Source of the DNA: Paulownia fortunei
Lineage: Eukaryota; Streptophyta; Magnoliopsida; Lamiales; Paulowniaceae
NCBI GenBank assembly: GCA_019321725.1
Contig: CM033121.1
Span: forward strand, 12,896,001-12,960,000
Length of the DNA: 64,000 bases
Direction of reading: 5' to 3'
The notes below the pieces were generated by a model, which worked only from the letters and a program-made list of their open reading frames with translations, did no database searches and was not told where the DNA came from. Positions 24,700 through 34,167 of this stretch are shown here, piece after piece (position 1 is the stretch's first letter; each line of letters begins with the position of its first letter). The position numbers were made by a program, and so were the translations under genes.

Positions 24700-25205
24700 A
24701 AGAAACTTTGGCCTTACATATAGGGACAATAACTCAAATGCATAGTTGGCAAGAAGAGACGATTCAAATTCAACGGTCCTGATTAACTTTTCATGCATTA
24801 AATACATGAAAAGCTGGAGGAGTAATGATGTATAAAGCCTCAAAATTACACTTCCACCCTTAGAGAAGCTTCTAAATTCCTAAAATACTTTGAGGTTTGT
24901 GTCTTTTAACATAGGGCCTGACCCTACCTGAACTCGAGTTTAGGTTGACTTGAACTCTCAACTATTGATGCTCAAGGCCAATTGGACTTATGACCCGATA
25001 AGATCACAACACGTGGATTATAGCTTGTACGGTTTATGTTGACCAACAAGTATAAATGCCCAGATTCTCAGCTGCTATAAGGTAACTTTTACATATTAAC
25101 TCACTTCGCTTACGAATTCTTTACGATCTCTCCACCTAAACTAACTTAAGCATCGAAGGGTCTTGCTGGGGGTCACCCAACAAACCTAATGTGTTTTATG
25201 TCATT
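24700..25205 (+). mobile_element. Tat-type LTR
   Basis: Sequence with GACCAACAAGTATAAATGCC (TATA-like, about 25,043-25,062) followed about 90 bases later by CTAACTTAAGCATCGAAGGG and a CTGGGGGTCACCCAAC segment, the characteristic R/U5 pattern of plant Tat LTRs. It lies 5' of the antisense ORF start, where the 3' LTR of a plus-strand Tat element belongs. It may be the 3' LTR of Tat element 1. Exact ends were not fixed. Confidence 0.5.
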
Positions 25206-26399
25206 GCAAACTTAAAGTATCCAAGTTCAAGATCATTCAGATTCAAATTCAAGTATATTAATTTCTCCCAAATCACATAAGTATGCCATTCGATTACGGC
25301 AATTCCATAAGTTGAGTTTTTGGTCTACTACCATAGTTATCTAATTTATATTTAGAATCTAGAGAAGCAAACAACTATATTTCAATACTCCTTTCAAAAT
25401 GAATTCCTTATCAGGTTATAATGGAACCTTAATCCTATAAACAAAGTTATTGCGAGGATAGTTATAGATTTCAATTGACATATTTCTGCCATTTTGATTT
25501 CATTTTTTTGTCACTATGTGCGATTTATTTTTTTCCTTTACCAAATAATTTTGGTACATTATCTTTTTCTAAACCTCTCTTAGAGTTCAGGTAATATGTT
25601 AGTAATTCATTTGGCATCTGATTTCTCCTTTATATATACAACTCCATCTTAGTCATTAATGAGAAAATTATTCCAATTTGATTCCTAATCATCTTATAAT
25701 TGAGCATTAAGCTGTCGTACTCATCGTTTGAAGTCTTCTTATAGCTGAGTTTATCATGAAATCTTTGATGGGAAATTTATGAGCATTTTTTTTATCCACA
25801 TTATACTTGCTATTAGCTTTAATGTGTTCTTATACTACTTATCCTAATATTCTTGGAATACATTTTTTTTGACAACTCAATGGAATATCATGTTTTTATT
25901 GTGTGATCTCCAAATTCTTAGTTATTTCTCTTTTGAATTATTGTTCTCATCATCATTCATTATTCATTTGGAATGCAACTTAGCTTAGATATCACTTAGC
26001 TGTCCATATTTAGACTCATCTGACGTGCTCGGGTTTTTGAAGTCCAAATCTTTCTCAAACTAACCATTTTAGTAGAGAATTATGTTTGATTTAACCTCAA
26101 CATGAGTCCACTAGCAGTTCTATAATTATTTTTACGTTGAGAACTTAACTTATATCTTCACGAGAGCTACTAAATTCAATTTTTTTTATTGAGTGAACTC
26201 AATTCATGTCTTATGATCAATCTATTTTGATTCGATTGGTTTCGTTGGATCATGGAGATCTCTCAAATCTGACGTTTGTGAGTGTGTATATATGATTTTC
26301 TCTTATATATTTCTTGTTTTCAAATGTTATTCTATCTAGTAAATGTTATTTTTGGTGTGCTAACATAAAAATGAAAAGAGAAGACATAATAGCACAACA
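25206..26399. other. Gene-free stretch
   Basis: AT-rich sequence with no convincing open frame or element terminus on either strand. Confidence 0.4.
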
Positions 26400-26945
26400 A
26401 ATGGCGAGCCTACTTATAGAGGTACACCTGCAGTTAATGGTCATACTTCTACGTCTTGTGGCACCCCTCCTCCATTTATGTCTGCAGTAGCAGATGTGGC
26501 AAGTCCATTTACTTTGATACTTCACGTATTCACGGTATGGACAACATTACTAATTATTATGTACCTCATGAGGCACAATAGAAGGAGCCGATCACATATT
26601 ATTGAGGTATGCCGCCATACACGTAGTCATTCTCAATACTGTTTGGTTCTAATTTTGGCATGGGTTACCCATTATTTGGACCGTAGGAGCCAAAATATGG
26701 TACTCATCGTTCAGAGTTTAATGTCTAACCTATTTTATATCGACCTACTACAGCGCGGTATCGTGATTATAGAGAATCGACCTCTACAACTTCATCATAT
26801 CATTCAACTTTTAATTTAATTATGGTACAAATGACGACATTGAGACACAACAATAGACACCTGATACTTTTACTGTAGAAGATGGACGCAGAGGCATGTG
26901 ACAATGGTATTGGCGTCGTTGTGGCACCTAAGGACGTTTTTAGGA
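26400..26945 (+). pseudogene. Unrecognised decayed ORF
   Basis: An open frame (26,478-26,819) is hydrophobic and unlike any family I recognise. A neighbouring plus-strand frame reads as low-complexity, tyrosine- and proline-containing text and near its end (about 26,850-26,930) has an Arg/Trp-rich tail followed by CGT, reminiscent of the C-terminus of plant transposon-associated proteins. It may be the decayed 3' end of a transposon gene; the family is unknown. Confidence 0.25.
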
Positions 26946-27816
26946 ATTTTTCTTTGTGTTAAAGGTTCAAAAATTCTATATTATCTATATTCATTTAGTT
27001 CAATAATTTTCAAATCAAAATTTTGAGTATTTGAATTAATTTGGTTGTTTAAATTGTTCTTCGAATTTAAAATAATAATTCATTTGATAATATTTAATTA
27101 AATAAATTTAACTAAATTATTATACATTTACATAAAAAAATAGTAACTATATCTAAAATGATTATATTAATAATAAATTATTTATAAATTAAAGATTGTA
27201 TATATTATTTAAACATATATTAATATACAAATATATAAATATCTATTCATAGATATACAAAATTATATATTAATTCATATACATATATGTGAATTTATGT
27301 ACAGATATATCTCTATATATATTATTATATAAAAATATTTATATTACTAAATAATTATGAATAGATGTCACAATTACTTTTAATTATTGTATCCTAATTA
27401 TTGGATCATTACATCCTAATTATTGCATTCTAATTGATGCCAAACAAATCATTGAATTTTTAGATGTAATAATTACATTATGATTAGTGCCTAACAAATC
27501 ATTGAATTATCATTGAATTTGTAATCATTGCATGATCAATGCCCAACAAATCTGATTTATGATTTCACCAAAGATGCAATACTGGTATGTGTCTTTGATT
27601 TTTAAATAAAACAATATTATTTTCAATAAGCGCACTCTCAGTGTGTGTATTTCCATTATAGTCGCTCTTTCACTATGCGTCTTTGCATAAAAAATTAAAT
27701 TGCTTCGAATTCACGATGCAGACGTAACAAATAATTAAAAATATAATATTTTGTTAAAAAAGCCACTAAATGTATACAAGTATATATATGTTTATGTATG
27801 CACTCTAAGCACATAT
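26946..27816. other. AT-rich non-coding stretch
   Basis: Very AT-rich, with ATATA-rich patches around 27,200-27,330 and three scattered copies of a GCC(A/T)AACAAATC-like word at 27,440-27,550. No element ends were recognised. Confidence 0.4.
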
Positions 27817-27821
27817 ATTTA
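27817..27821. repeat. Left target-site duplication of Tat element 2
   Basis: ATTTA, identical to 33,593-33,597 on the other side of the element. Confidence 0.75.
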
Positions 27822-28251
27822 TGATGTAGTATCACTTTTTTTGGTAGTACTCTTGTTGAAATTGGGTTGTTAAAAGGGTCACTGTTTGCGTCATAAAAAG
27901 TTATTAGGGGTACTGGAGGGTGACCCAACGAAAATCCTCCGACGCTCAAGTTGGTTCCAAGGAAAGAAGGTGTAAGCCTGAGAACTTGAAAATAGTTAAG
28001 CGTATAATAAATTGCGTATATTTTAATAATGAATGACAGGGGTATTTATAGTATTTATATGAGGATCTACATGAATTTGGACCCTTAGGCCTCCATAGGC
28101 TTAGCCGGAGCATTATATCCCAACTTTGTGTATTATCTTGTGGACCCAATGGACTTGGCCTATCGGTTCTTGTATTTTTTTCCAATCCATAATTTGAATA
28201 GACCTCTTGGACTTAGCCTATTGGGTCTATATTTGAGTTCTTGGCCCATCA
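27822..28251 (-). repeat. 3' LTR of Tat element 2
   Basis: 430 bp, reading on the minus strand from TGATGGGCC (28,251) to ..TACATCA (27,822). It aligns end to end with 33,165-33,592. A TATA box (TATAAATACC) is at 28,041-28,050, and a TTGAGCGTCGGAGG segment, typical of Tat R/U5 regions, lies near 27,935-27,950. Confidence 0.85.
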
Positions 28252-30140
28252 TAAGCTCTCCCATTCTCGGACAAACCTCGCGTTGTGAAGGTTGGTTGAA
28301 AATAGAGAGTGTTGGAGCAAGTCATCTCTTGGGGGGAGTAGCTTGGAGCTGCATTCCTTATATTTTGAGTTATCCTTGGTGGGGAGCATCTCCTCAGGAG
28401 AGATAGACTTACAAGCTAAGGCATATGTTCGTCATCAATTAATTTCTCATTCACTGAGTTTTTTGGGGGTCTCACTAATCAGTCAGAGAGCCAAGGGCTA
28501 TTGGGGGCAGCGCTCCCTCTACGAGGTTCAGGGTCGGAGCTCCAAAAAGGTATTCAATTTTTACAACTCATCTTTTGAAAAAAATTCTCTTTCTTCCATG
28601 CTTTTATTTCATTTAATTTTTGAGAATATATTGTTTAGTCAAGACCTCTAAAGACTAGGCAAGTTGCCTTGTCTGGGCTAGTGAAGTTGCTGCCTCACCC
28701 TTCTTGAGGCGTAGTGCAAGTTGAGACATAGTGCAACTGATGGTACTCGGGCTCGACTTGCCCACATTCTAAAATAAAGATACCTCTATGAGGCAATTTA
28801 TCAAATAGTTTATGAGCGTTGATTAAATCATCATTCTTAGCATATATACATATTGAGCTTGAAGCCCAAATCTTTAATCATCCCAAGTACAAGTGCCTTA
28901 AATCAACATTGGCACCAAAAAGTCCTCTAAACTTGCAATAAAGGTGCTAATATTTTTTATAAATTTCTAGGGTGAGTCAAAGTGCTTGACCTAGTGCTAG
29001 CATTTCCATGTCGAGCCTAAAGCTAAATTTTTCAAGTTGAGCCCTTTGGCTTGAGCTAGAGGGCTCAACTTGGTGTCTAAAATTGCTTGATCGAGCGCTC
29101 AATGTGGTATTAAATTGAGCCTTATTTCATTTTCTCTTTCTCCTTGCTCCATGGCGGCTATGAAAGGTCTCATCAGCTTATCTTGCCACCAAGGCATTTT
29201 TGAGAAATCATGAGAATGGTTCTTTTTTTTTTTATTCTCATGTCGTGGCAAACACATATTACCAGCTTGTTTAATTGTAATGTTGCGCCATAGAGAGTTA
29301 TCTTGTAAAATTTTGTAAGTTTTGTTGAAGTGGAGTGAGGAATGGAAATTCTTTTGCCTTTGAGCAATTTCATCAAGCATGTAGTAGTCGTAGGCTAGAT
29401 AAGCAACTTTCATGAGAGCGAGGGGTGGTGGCATGGTGCTATAAATTGAGCTTGTGCAGGTGGAGCACAATTCACCTTGCGCCGACTTGATATTAGCATA
29501 TTAATATATTATACTTATTAAGGGTCTTGGAAAATTTTGTACCTCGTGCACTAATTGCGCTCCTTGAGGGACTTAGATTTTGTTTTCTTTATATACTTTT
29601 GTTGCAAGCCTTAATATAGAAGTCAGTGAACTCCAAAGCCAATCCCTACTTTCTTGGCTTTGAGAGAGTCATTTCTAGTTTCAGAGTTGAGTCTCATTGA
29701 TAACCTCGAGGGAGAGATGTCCTACCCATCAGAGGTAGTAGGGGTGGAAAGGAGGAGTTACCATTGATGATGTTTGGTCGTGTTGCCGCCATGAGATGAG
29801 GGTGTCGCGTGCAACGACAAGGATTCATTATGAGGATGGTGAAGTTATGGTGGAGTTAGTCAACACAATTGCCTCCATCAACCCTCCTATGAAGAAGAGA
29901 TCCTCTCCTTATAGACTTAGTTTATTTTTGGATTAGCTTGATACTTTGGGCGTGTATAAACATTCATCGTTATTGCTGGTAGACATAGCTACTTCTACTC
30001 AAATTTTTTCCATGAGTCTGAGCTCAATTGTTGATTTAGTGTAAGACTACTTTTACTTATGTCGAGATTACACCACTTAGTTTTTTTTATCGCTTTATGA
30101 AATGCTTGTTACTTTATGGTATTTTTGACAAAAAGAGTTG
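28252..30140 (-). other. 3' non-coding region of Tat element 2
   Basis: The sequence next to the 3' LTR, AATGGGAGAGCTTA on the minus strand, is the likely polypurine tract. Open frames here (28,292-28,651 plus; 29,099-29,470 minus) match nothing I recognise. The PPR-like segment near 28,770-28,905 suggests that some of this region was captured from the host. Confidence 0.45.
28770..28905 (-). pseudogene. PPR-like gene fragment inside Tat element 2
   Basis: Pentatricopeptide repeat proteins bind organellar RNA. The minus strand reads LVLGMIKDLGFKLNMYI, then YAKNDDL, then INAHKLFDKLPHRG, matching the consensus run of plant PLS-type PPR motifs (Y-A-K-x-x-D-L-x-x-A-x-K-L-F-D). One frameshift separates the two blocks and stops surround them. 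Only about 1.5 repeats are present. The fragment lies in the 3' non-coding part of a retroelement, so capture from a host PPR gene is likely; insertion by other means is possible. Confidence 0.5.
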
Positions 30141-30145
30141 GTATG

Positions 30146-31112
30146 ACCCCTCAAGTAGGGTAGCCAGTATGCCTCCTAGAGTATAGAGGTCCTCATAAAC
30201 TTTTAAGTATAGGAGCTAGTAAGGATGCTCGAGGGGGAGGTCGGTAGGACCTCTCAAGCGTGGGAGCCGGTAGGGCTCTTCAAAGATGGAGGTAGTAGGA
30301 CCTTTCAAGTGTAAGAGCTAGTAGGGCTCCTCAAGGGTGGAGGTCAGTAAGACCTCTTAAGTGTGGGAGCCCAGCAGGACTCCTCGAGGGTGGAGGTCAG
30401 TAGGATCTCTCAAGTATGGGAGCTGATGGGGCTTCTTGAGAATAGAGATTAGTAAGACCTCTCAAGTGTGGGAGCCAATAGGGCTCCTCAAAGGTGGAGG
30501 TTAGTAAGACCTTTTAAGTATGAGAGCTGATAGGGCTACTCGAGGGTAGAGGTCAGTAAGACCTCTCAAGTGTTAGAGCTTGGTAGAGCTCCTTGAGGAT
30601 GGAGGTTGGTAGGACCTCTCAAGTGTGAGATCCAGTAAGACTTCTTGAGGATAGAGGTGCGTAGGATCTCTTAAGTGTAGGAGCTGGTAGGGCTTCTCAA
30701 TGGTGGAGGTCAATAGGACCTCACAAGTGTGGAAATCGGTAGGGCTCATCGAGAGTGGAGGTCAGTAAGACCTCTCAAGTGTTGAAGCCGGTAGGGTTCC
30801 TCAAAGGTAAAGGTCGGTAGGACCTTTTAAGTGTGAGAGTCATTAGGGCTCCTCGAGGGTGGAGGTCAATAAGACCACTCAAGTGTTAGAGCCCGATAGG
30901 GCTTCTCATAGGTGGAAGTCGATAGGACCTCTCAAGTGTGGGAGGCTGGTAGGGCTCCTTGAGTGTAGAGGTTGGTAAGACCTCTTAGATATGGGAGCCG
31001 ATAGGGATCCTCAAGGGAAGAAGTCAGTAGGACCTCTAAAGTGTGGGAGTTAGTAAAGCTCCATGAGGGTGGAGGTCGCTAAGACCTCTTAAGTGTGTGA
31101 TCAAGTAGGGCA
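30146..31112 (-). repeat. 52-bp tandem array, about 18 copies
   Basis: A run of 52-53 bp units; the word AGGTC(A/G)GTA recurs at 30,341, 30,394, 30,446, 30,498, 30,550, 30,603, 30,655, 30,707, 30,759, 30,811, 30,863 and so on. Each unit has two related halves, one with GACCTCTCAAGTGTGGGAGC and one with GGTAGGGCTCCTCGAGGGTGG. Units differ at many positions. It occupies the 3' non-coding part of Tat element 2, comparable to the 55-bp array of Tat element 1, although the unit sequences differ. Confidence 0.9.
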
Positions 31113-31540
31113 CCTTAAATTATCATCTCAGGGGTTTTTTTTACACTACTTGTGGTAAAGTGTATGTTAAACTCAAGGAGCATTAGGCCATTGACCTTGA
31201 GGAAAGTTGGGTTGTGGGACTCTGACCTCCAACATTGCTAGAATTTTGTTAAGTATACGTATGATGCATATAAGCGGAGGTAGTAAGATATATCAAAATT
31301 TATTTTATTGATGTAGAACAAGTTTGCAGGTAAATCAAGTTATTTTCGTGACAACGTATATCTAAATAACTCCCTAACGAGCTTAGTAACAAAAATTGTT
31401 GCCCTATCGGTGTAATTGAGAAAAATAAATTAACTAGTGGCCCTCATGGGCATAACTCAATCAAAATAAAGTAAGCATCTCTACGTCGACATTATTAGTA
31501 AATTATGCCTGTAGGACCTCAGGAGATGGATCTTATCACT
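31113..31540 (-). other. Spacer between gag and tandem array in Tat element 2
   Basis: No open frame or motif was recognised. In an autonomous Tat element protease and pol would lie between gag and this point; here the spacer goes straight to the repeats. Confidence 0.4.
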
Positions 31541-31541
31541 C

Positions 31542-33120
31542 CTAATGTTGAGAAGTTGTCATTATCATGCCCTTTCTTGCCTTCACTAGCATGTCCTTAG
31601 ATGAGTCGTACAGTCTTGTGGTGTTAGGCTTAGAGTTACGATGGTTGTCTTTATCTTTATTAACGTACTTCATCAGATAGACATTCCGAATGAGCCCCCC
31701 AACCTCATACTTCAAATGGTGGCACTCCTCTATTGTATGCCCGTAGTCCCCATGGAAATAACATGTATTTGTCAAATTTCATCCGCTTAGGATTTTTTCT
31801 CATTAGCTAGGGTGGTTGAACTAACTGCTGCTGCTCAGTAACCACTAATATTTCTGATAGCTAGCGTCGAGGGGGTGAAATGAGTATAGCCAAATGGGGG
31901 TGCATTTTGCTCTCTTTCTTCTTTCTCCCCTTACCTCTTTCTTTTTCTTTCTGCTTCCTCTTTCCAAGAGCACTCACCCCCACTATCTCTTCTACTCAGA
32001 TGTATTTATCTGCTCTAGTTAAAAGCTTTTCAAAAGTACCAGGGGGTCTCCCTACAATAGACTCTTTAAACCTTCCATGATGAAGGTTTTGGTTCATAAT
32101 TCTAGCCAGTAGCTTGTGATTCACATGGGGGACCTCATGAATTGCTTTAACGATATGTTGTATGTATTTATGGAGTGGCCGTATCCCTTTAGATGACTAT
32201 GAATAAAGATACTATAGTTCTTGGGTACTTGTGGTTAATGGAGAATTGGTGTAAGAACCTTTGAGTTAATTACTCAAGGCTGGTAATTGGTTGAACCATG
32301 TCAAGGCATGCTTGGAAAAAGTAGTATGAAAAATATTATAGTAGATGCCATTACTCAAACCATACAAGTCTGCTTTGTTATAAAACTTATCGAGGTGCTC
32401 TTATGGATCACTAGTTCCATTAAACTCAGTGAGATTAGCTATATTGACTCCAATCGATAGGGACTCGCCCAAAATAGCATGGGAGAAGGGGCTTCACTTA
32501 GGGAATGCTATAGCAAATGGCAGGTAATCCTTCTTTTGGTCGCGCAAGCCTGGTAGGCAAGTAGGTGTTACTTTATGTGTCATCTTGGTATTTTCTCATC
32601 GTTTTGTATGGTCTTTAAGCAGGGACGTGCAGTTTTTTGCATCATCATGAGTATTAGTTGCTTTGTATTTTGGGGCTCCACACCTCAGCTCAGTCCTTTC
32701 AGGAGTTGGAGCTGAATCTTGGCTTCTGTGAGATGATTAATGGGGCTCTTATCTACGCTGGTTAGTAGCACTACACCTCTGCTTAGTTCATTTGGGAGCT
32801 AGAATGGGGTCTCAATCTCTGCAAAGTGACTAAGGAGGCTTATTTCTATACTGGTTAGTAGCAAATTGGGCAACTGCTTCAGCCGTTGCATGGGTTGTCG
32901 CCTCTTCAATCATGGTTCTCAATGCTTCTTAGGTCATGTGTAGTACCGATTTCCCCAGGCGAGGAGGAGGCGGATCTCCTAGGTTAGCTAGAGATAGACA
33001 TTAGTTGCCTCCAGCATAATAGGCGTCTCTAGCAGTGGGGTCGATTCCAATGCCTTGAACGCCCCTGGTAATAGAGACACCTTGGCTGTTAGCTACTCTT
33101 ATGGCTCTGGATCTTGACTG
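31542..33120 (-). pseudogene. Tat element 2 gag, decayed
   Basis: Starts a short distance after the primer-binding site. The gag domain is readable between about 32,435 and 32,000: LTEFNGTSDP, then FHTTFSKHALTWFNQLP, then LARIMNQNLHHGRFKESIV and KLLTRADKYI. A Lys/Arg-rich stretch follows (about 31,960-31,900), then the zinc-knuckle-like block CYFHGDYGHTIEECHHLKYE (31,690-31,760) and RNVYLMKYV. Several stops and shifts interrupt it. The intact Cys/His pattern is better preserved than in Tat element 1. Confidence 0.8.
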
Positions 33121-33145
33121 TATTCTCAATGATCAAGCAGTGAAT

Positions 33146-33164
33146 TCCCATAGACGGCCCAAAA
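33146..33164 (-). other. Primer-binding site of Tat element 2
   Basis: On the minus strand, TGGGCCGTCTATGGGAA follows the LTR end (..TACATCA) after three bases. It closely resembles the common Tat site TGGCGCCGTCTGTGGGAA, with one base lost and CpG-type changes. Confidence 0.75.
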
Positions 33165-33592
33165 TGATGTGGTATCATTTCTTTTAGTAGTATTCATGCT
33201 GAATTCAGGTTGTTAAGTGGGTCACTACCTATATCATAAAAAGTCGTTAGGGGTGCCGGGAGTAATCCAGCGAAATCACTCTGATACTAAAGTCAATTCC
33301 AAGGTAAGTAGGTGTAAGCCAGAGGACTTGAAAGCAGTTAAGCATATAATAAATTACGTAACTTTTAATAATGAATGGTGGGAGTATTTATAATACTGAT
33401 ATGAGGGTCTTTATAGGTTTGGGTCTTTAAGCCTCCATGGGCTTATTCGAAGCATTATAACCTAACTTTGTATATTATCTTGGGGGCCTGATGAACTTGG
33501 CCTATCAGTTTTTATATTTGTTCCGATCCATAGTTTGAATGGGCAACTTGAACTTAGCCTATTGGACCTATATTTGGGCTCATAGCCCATAA
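33165..33592 (-). repeat. 5' LTR of Tat element 2
   Basis: 428 bp, homologous end to end with 27,822-28,251. Its first bases on the minus strand are TTATGGGC, a change from TGATGGGC in the other LTR. A TATA box (TATAAATA) is at about 33,385-33,392. Confidence 0.85.
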
Positions 33593-33597
33593 ATTTA
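33593..33597. repeat. Right target-site duplication of Tat element 2
   Basis: ATTTA, identical to 27,817-27,821. Confidence 0.75.
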
Positions 33598-34029
33598 CAT
33601 GTACAAATTTGGTACACTTATATACATGTTTATGCCAACTCCAATTATCATATATATATATATATACATATATCTTTAATAATGTGCTTCTTGTACATGA
33701 CAGAAAAAAAAATTAGCCTAATGTATAGACAAATGATAAGAAAAATATCTCTAATGTTGACAACTAAATAAATTTTCAAAAAATATTTCCTAAAATATAA
33801 TCACATCCAAACTAGATGTCTAGACTTTTTTTCCAATGACATATCCATACCCAAACACCTGTTGAGAATAAACATATGTAAAATCAACTGTAATCATTAC
33901 ACTTTTTATCTATTATTCAAATACACTATTAAAAGTTATTCTTCAAACACTATAAGAAATCATTCTTCTTTCTCTAAAATTACTTTATTTTTTTCTTAAA
34001 GAATGAGGTATTTCTAAAAAAAAATTTCA
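33598..34029. other. AT-rich spacer with TA microsatellite
   Basis: A (TA)n run of about 24 bp at 33,649-33,672, otherwise AT-rich sequence without recognised features. Confidence 0.5.
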
Positions 34030-34167
34030 AGCAATACCCCACGGGCATGGCGCAGCAGTAAGATAAGCAGAGGATAAAAAGAGCATCAGAGGTTTGAATT
34101 CTTGTAGAGGCAGGGGTTATGGCATGCACTGTCGCCCCTTTGGGGGACTTGTTCGTGTGATGTTAAG
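34030..34167 (+). mobile_element. SINE, 5' (tRNA-like) half
   Basis: The head resembles a pol III tRNA promoter: A-box-like TGGCGCAGCAGT (about 34,049-34,060) and B-box-like GGTTTGAATTC (about 34,092-34,102), spaced as in plant tRNA-derived SINEs. It is not a tRNA gene, since no cloverleaf or acceptor end is formed. The second half resumes at 36,436 after the solo LTR; joined, the SINE is about 300 bp. Confidence 0.6.

Larger units (their letters stand above)
27822..33592 (-). mobile_element. Tat element 2: complete, gag-only LTR element
   Basis: A 5,771-bp element with 0.43-kb LTRs at both ends, a 5-bp duplication (ATTTA), a primer-binding site next to the 5' LTR and a gag pseudogene, but no protease, RT, RNase H or integrase. 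Between gag and the 3' LTR lie a 52-bp tandem array and a segment with a PPR-like fragment. It must have relied on a partner Tat element for reverse transcription and integration. The LTRs differ at many sites (roughly one in five to six by eye), so the insertion is old. Confidence 0.85.

Noticed and set aside
27440..27550. Scattered copies of a GCC-AACAAATC word as a possible MITE end
   Set aside because: Copies are irregularly spaced and not inverted; no target-site duplication was found.
30146..31112. Regular repeat spacing suggesting a CRISPR-like array
   Set aside because: Units are contiguous diverged tandem repeats without spacers, inside a plant retroelement.
34049..34102. A-box and B-box suggesting a tRNA gene
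   Set aside because: No cloverleaf, anticodon stem or acceptor end; it is a SINE head.
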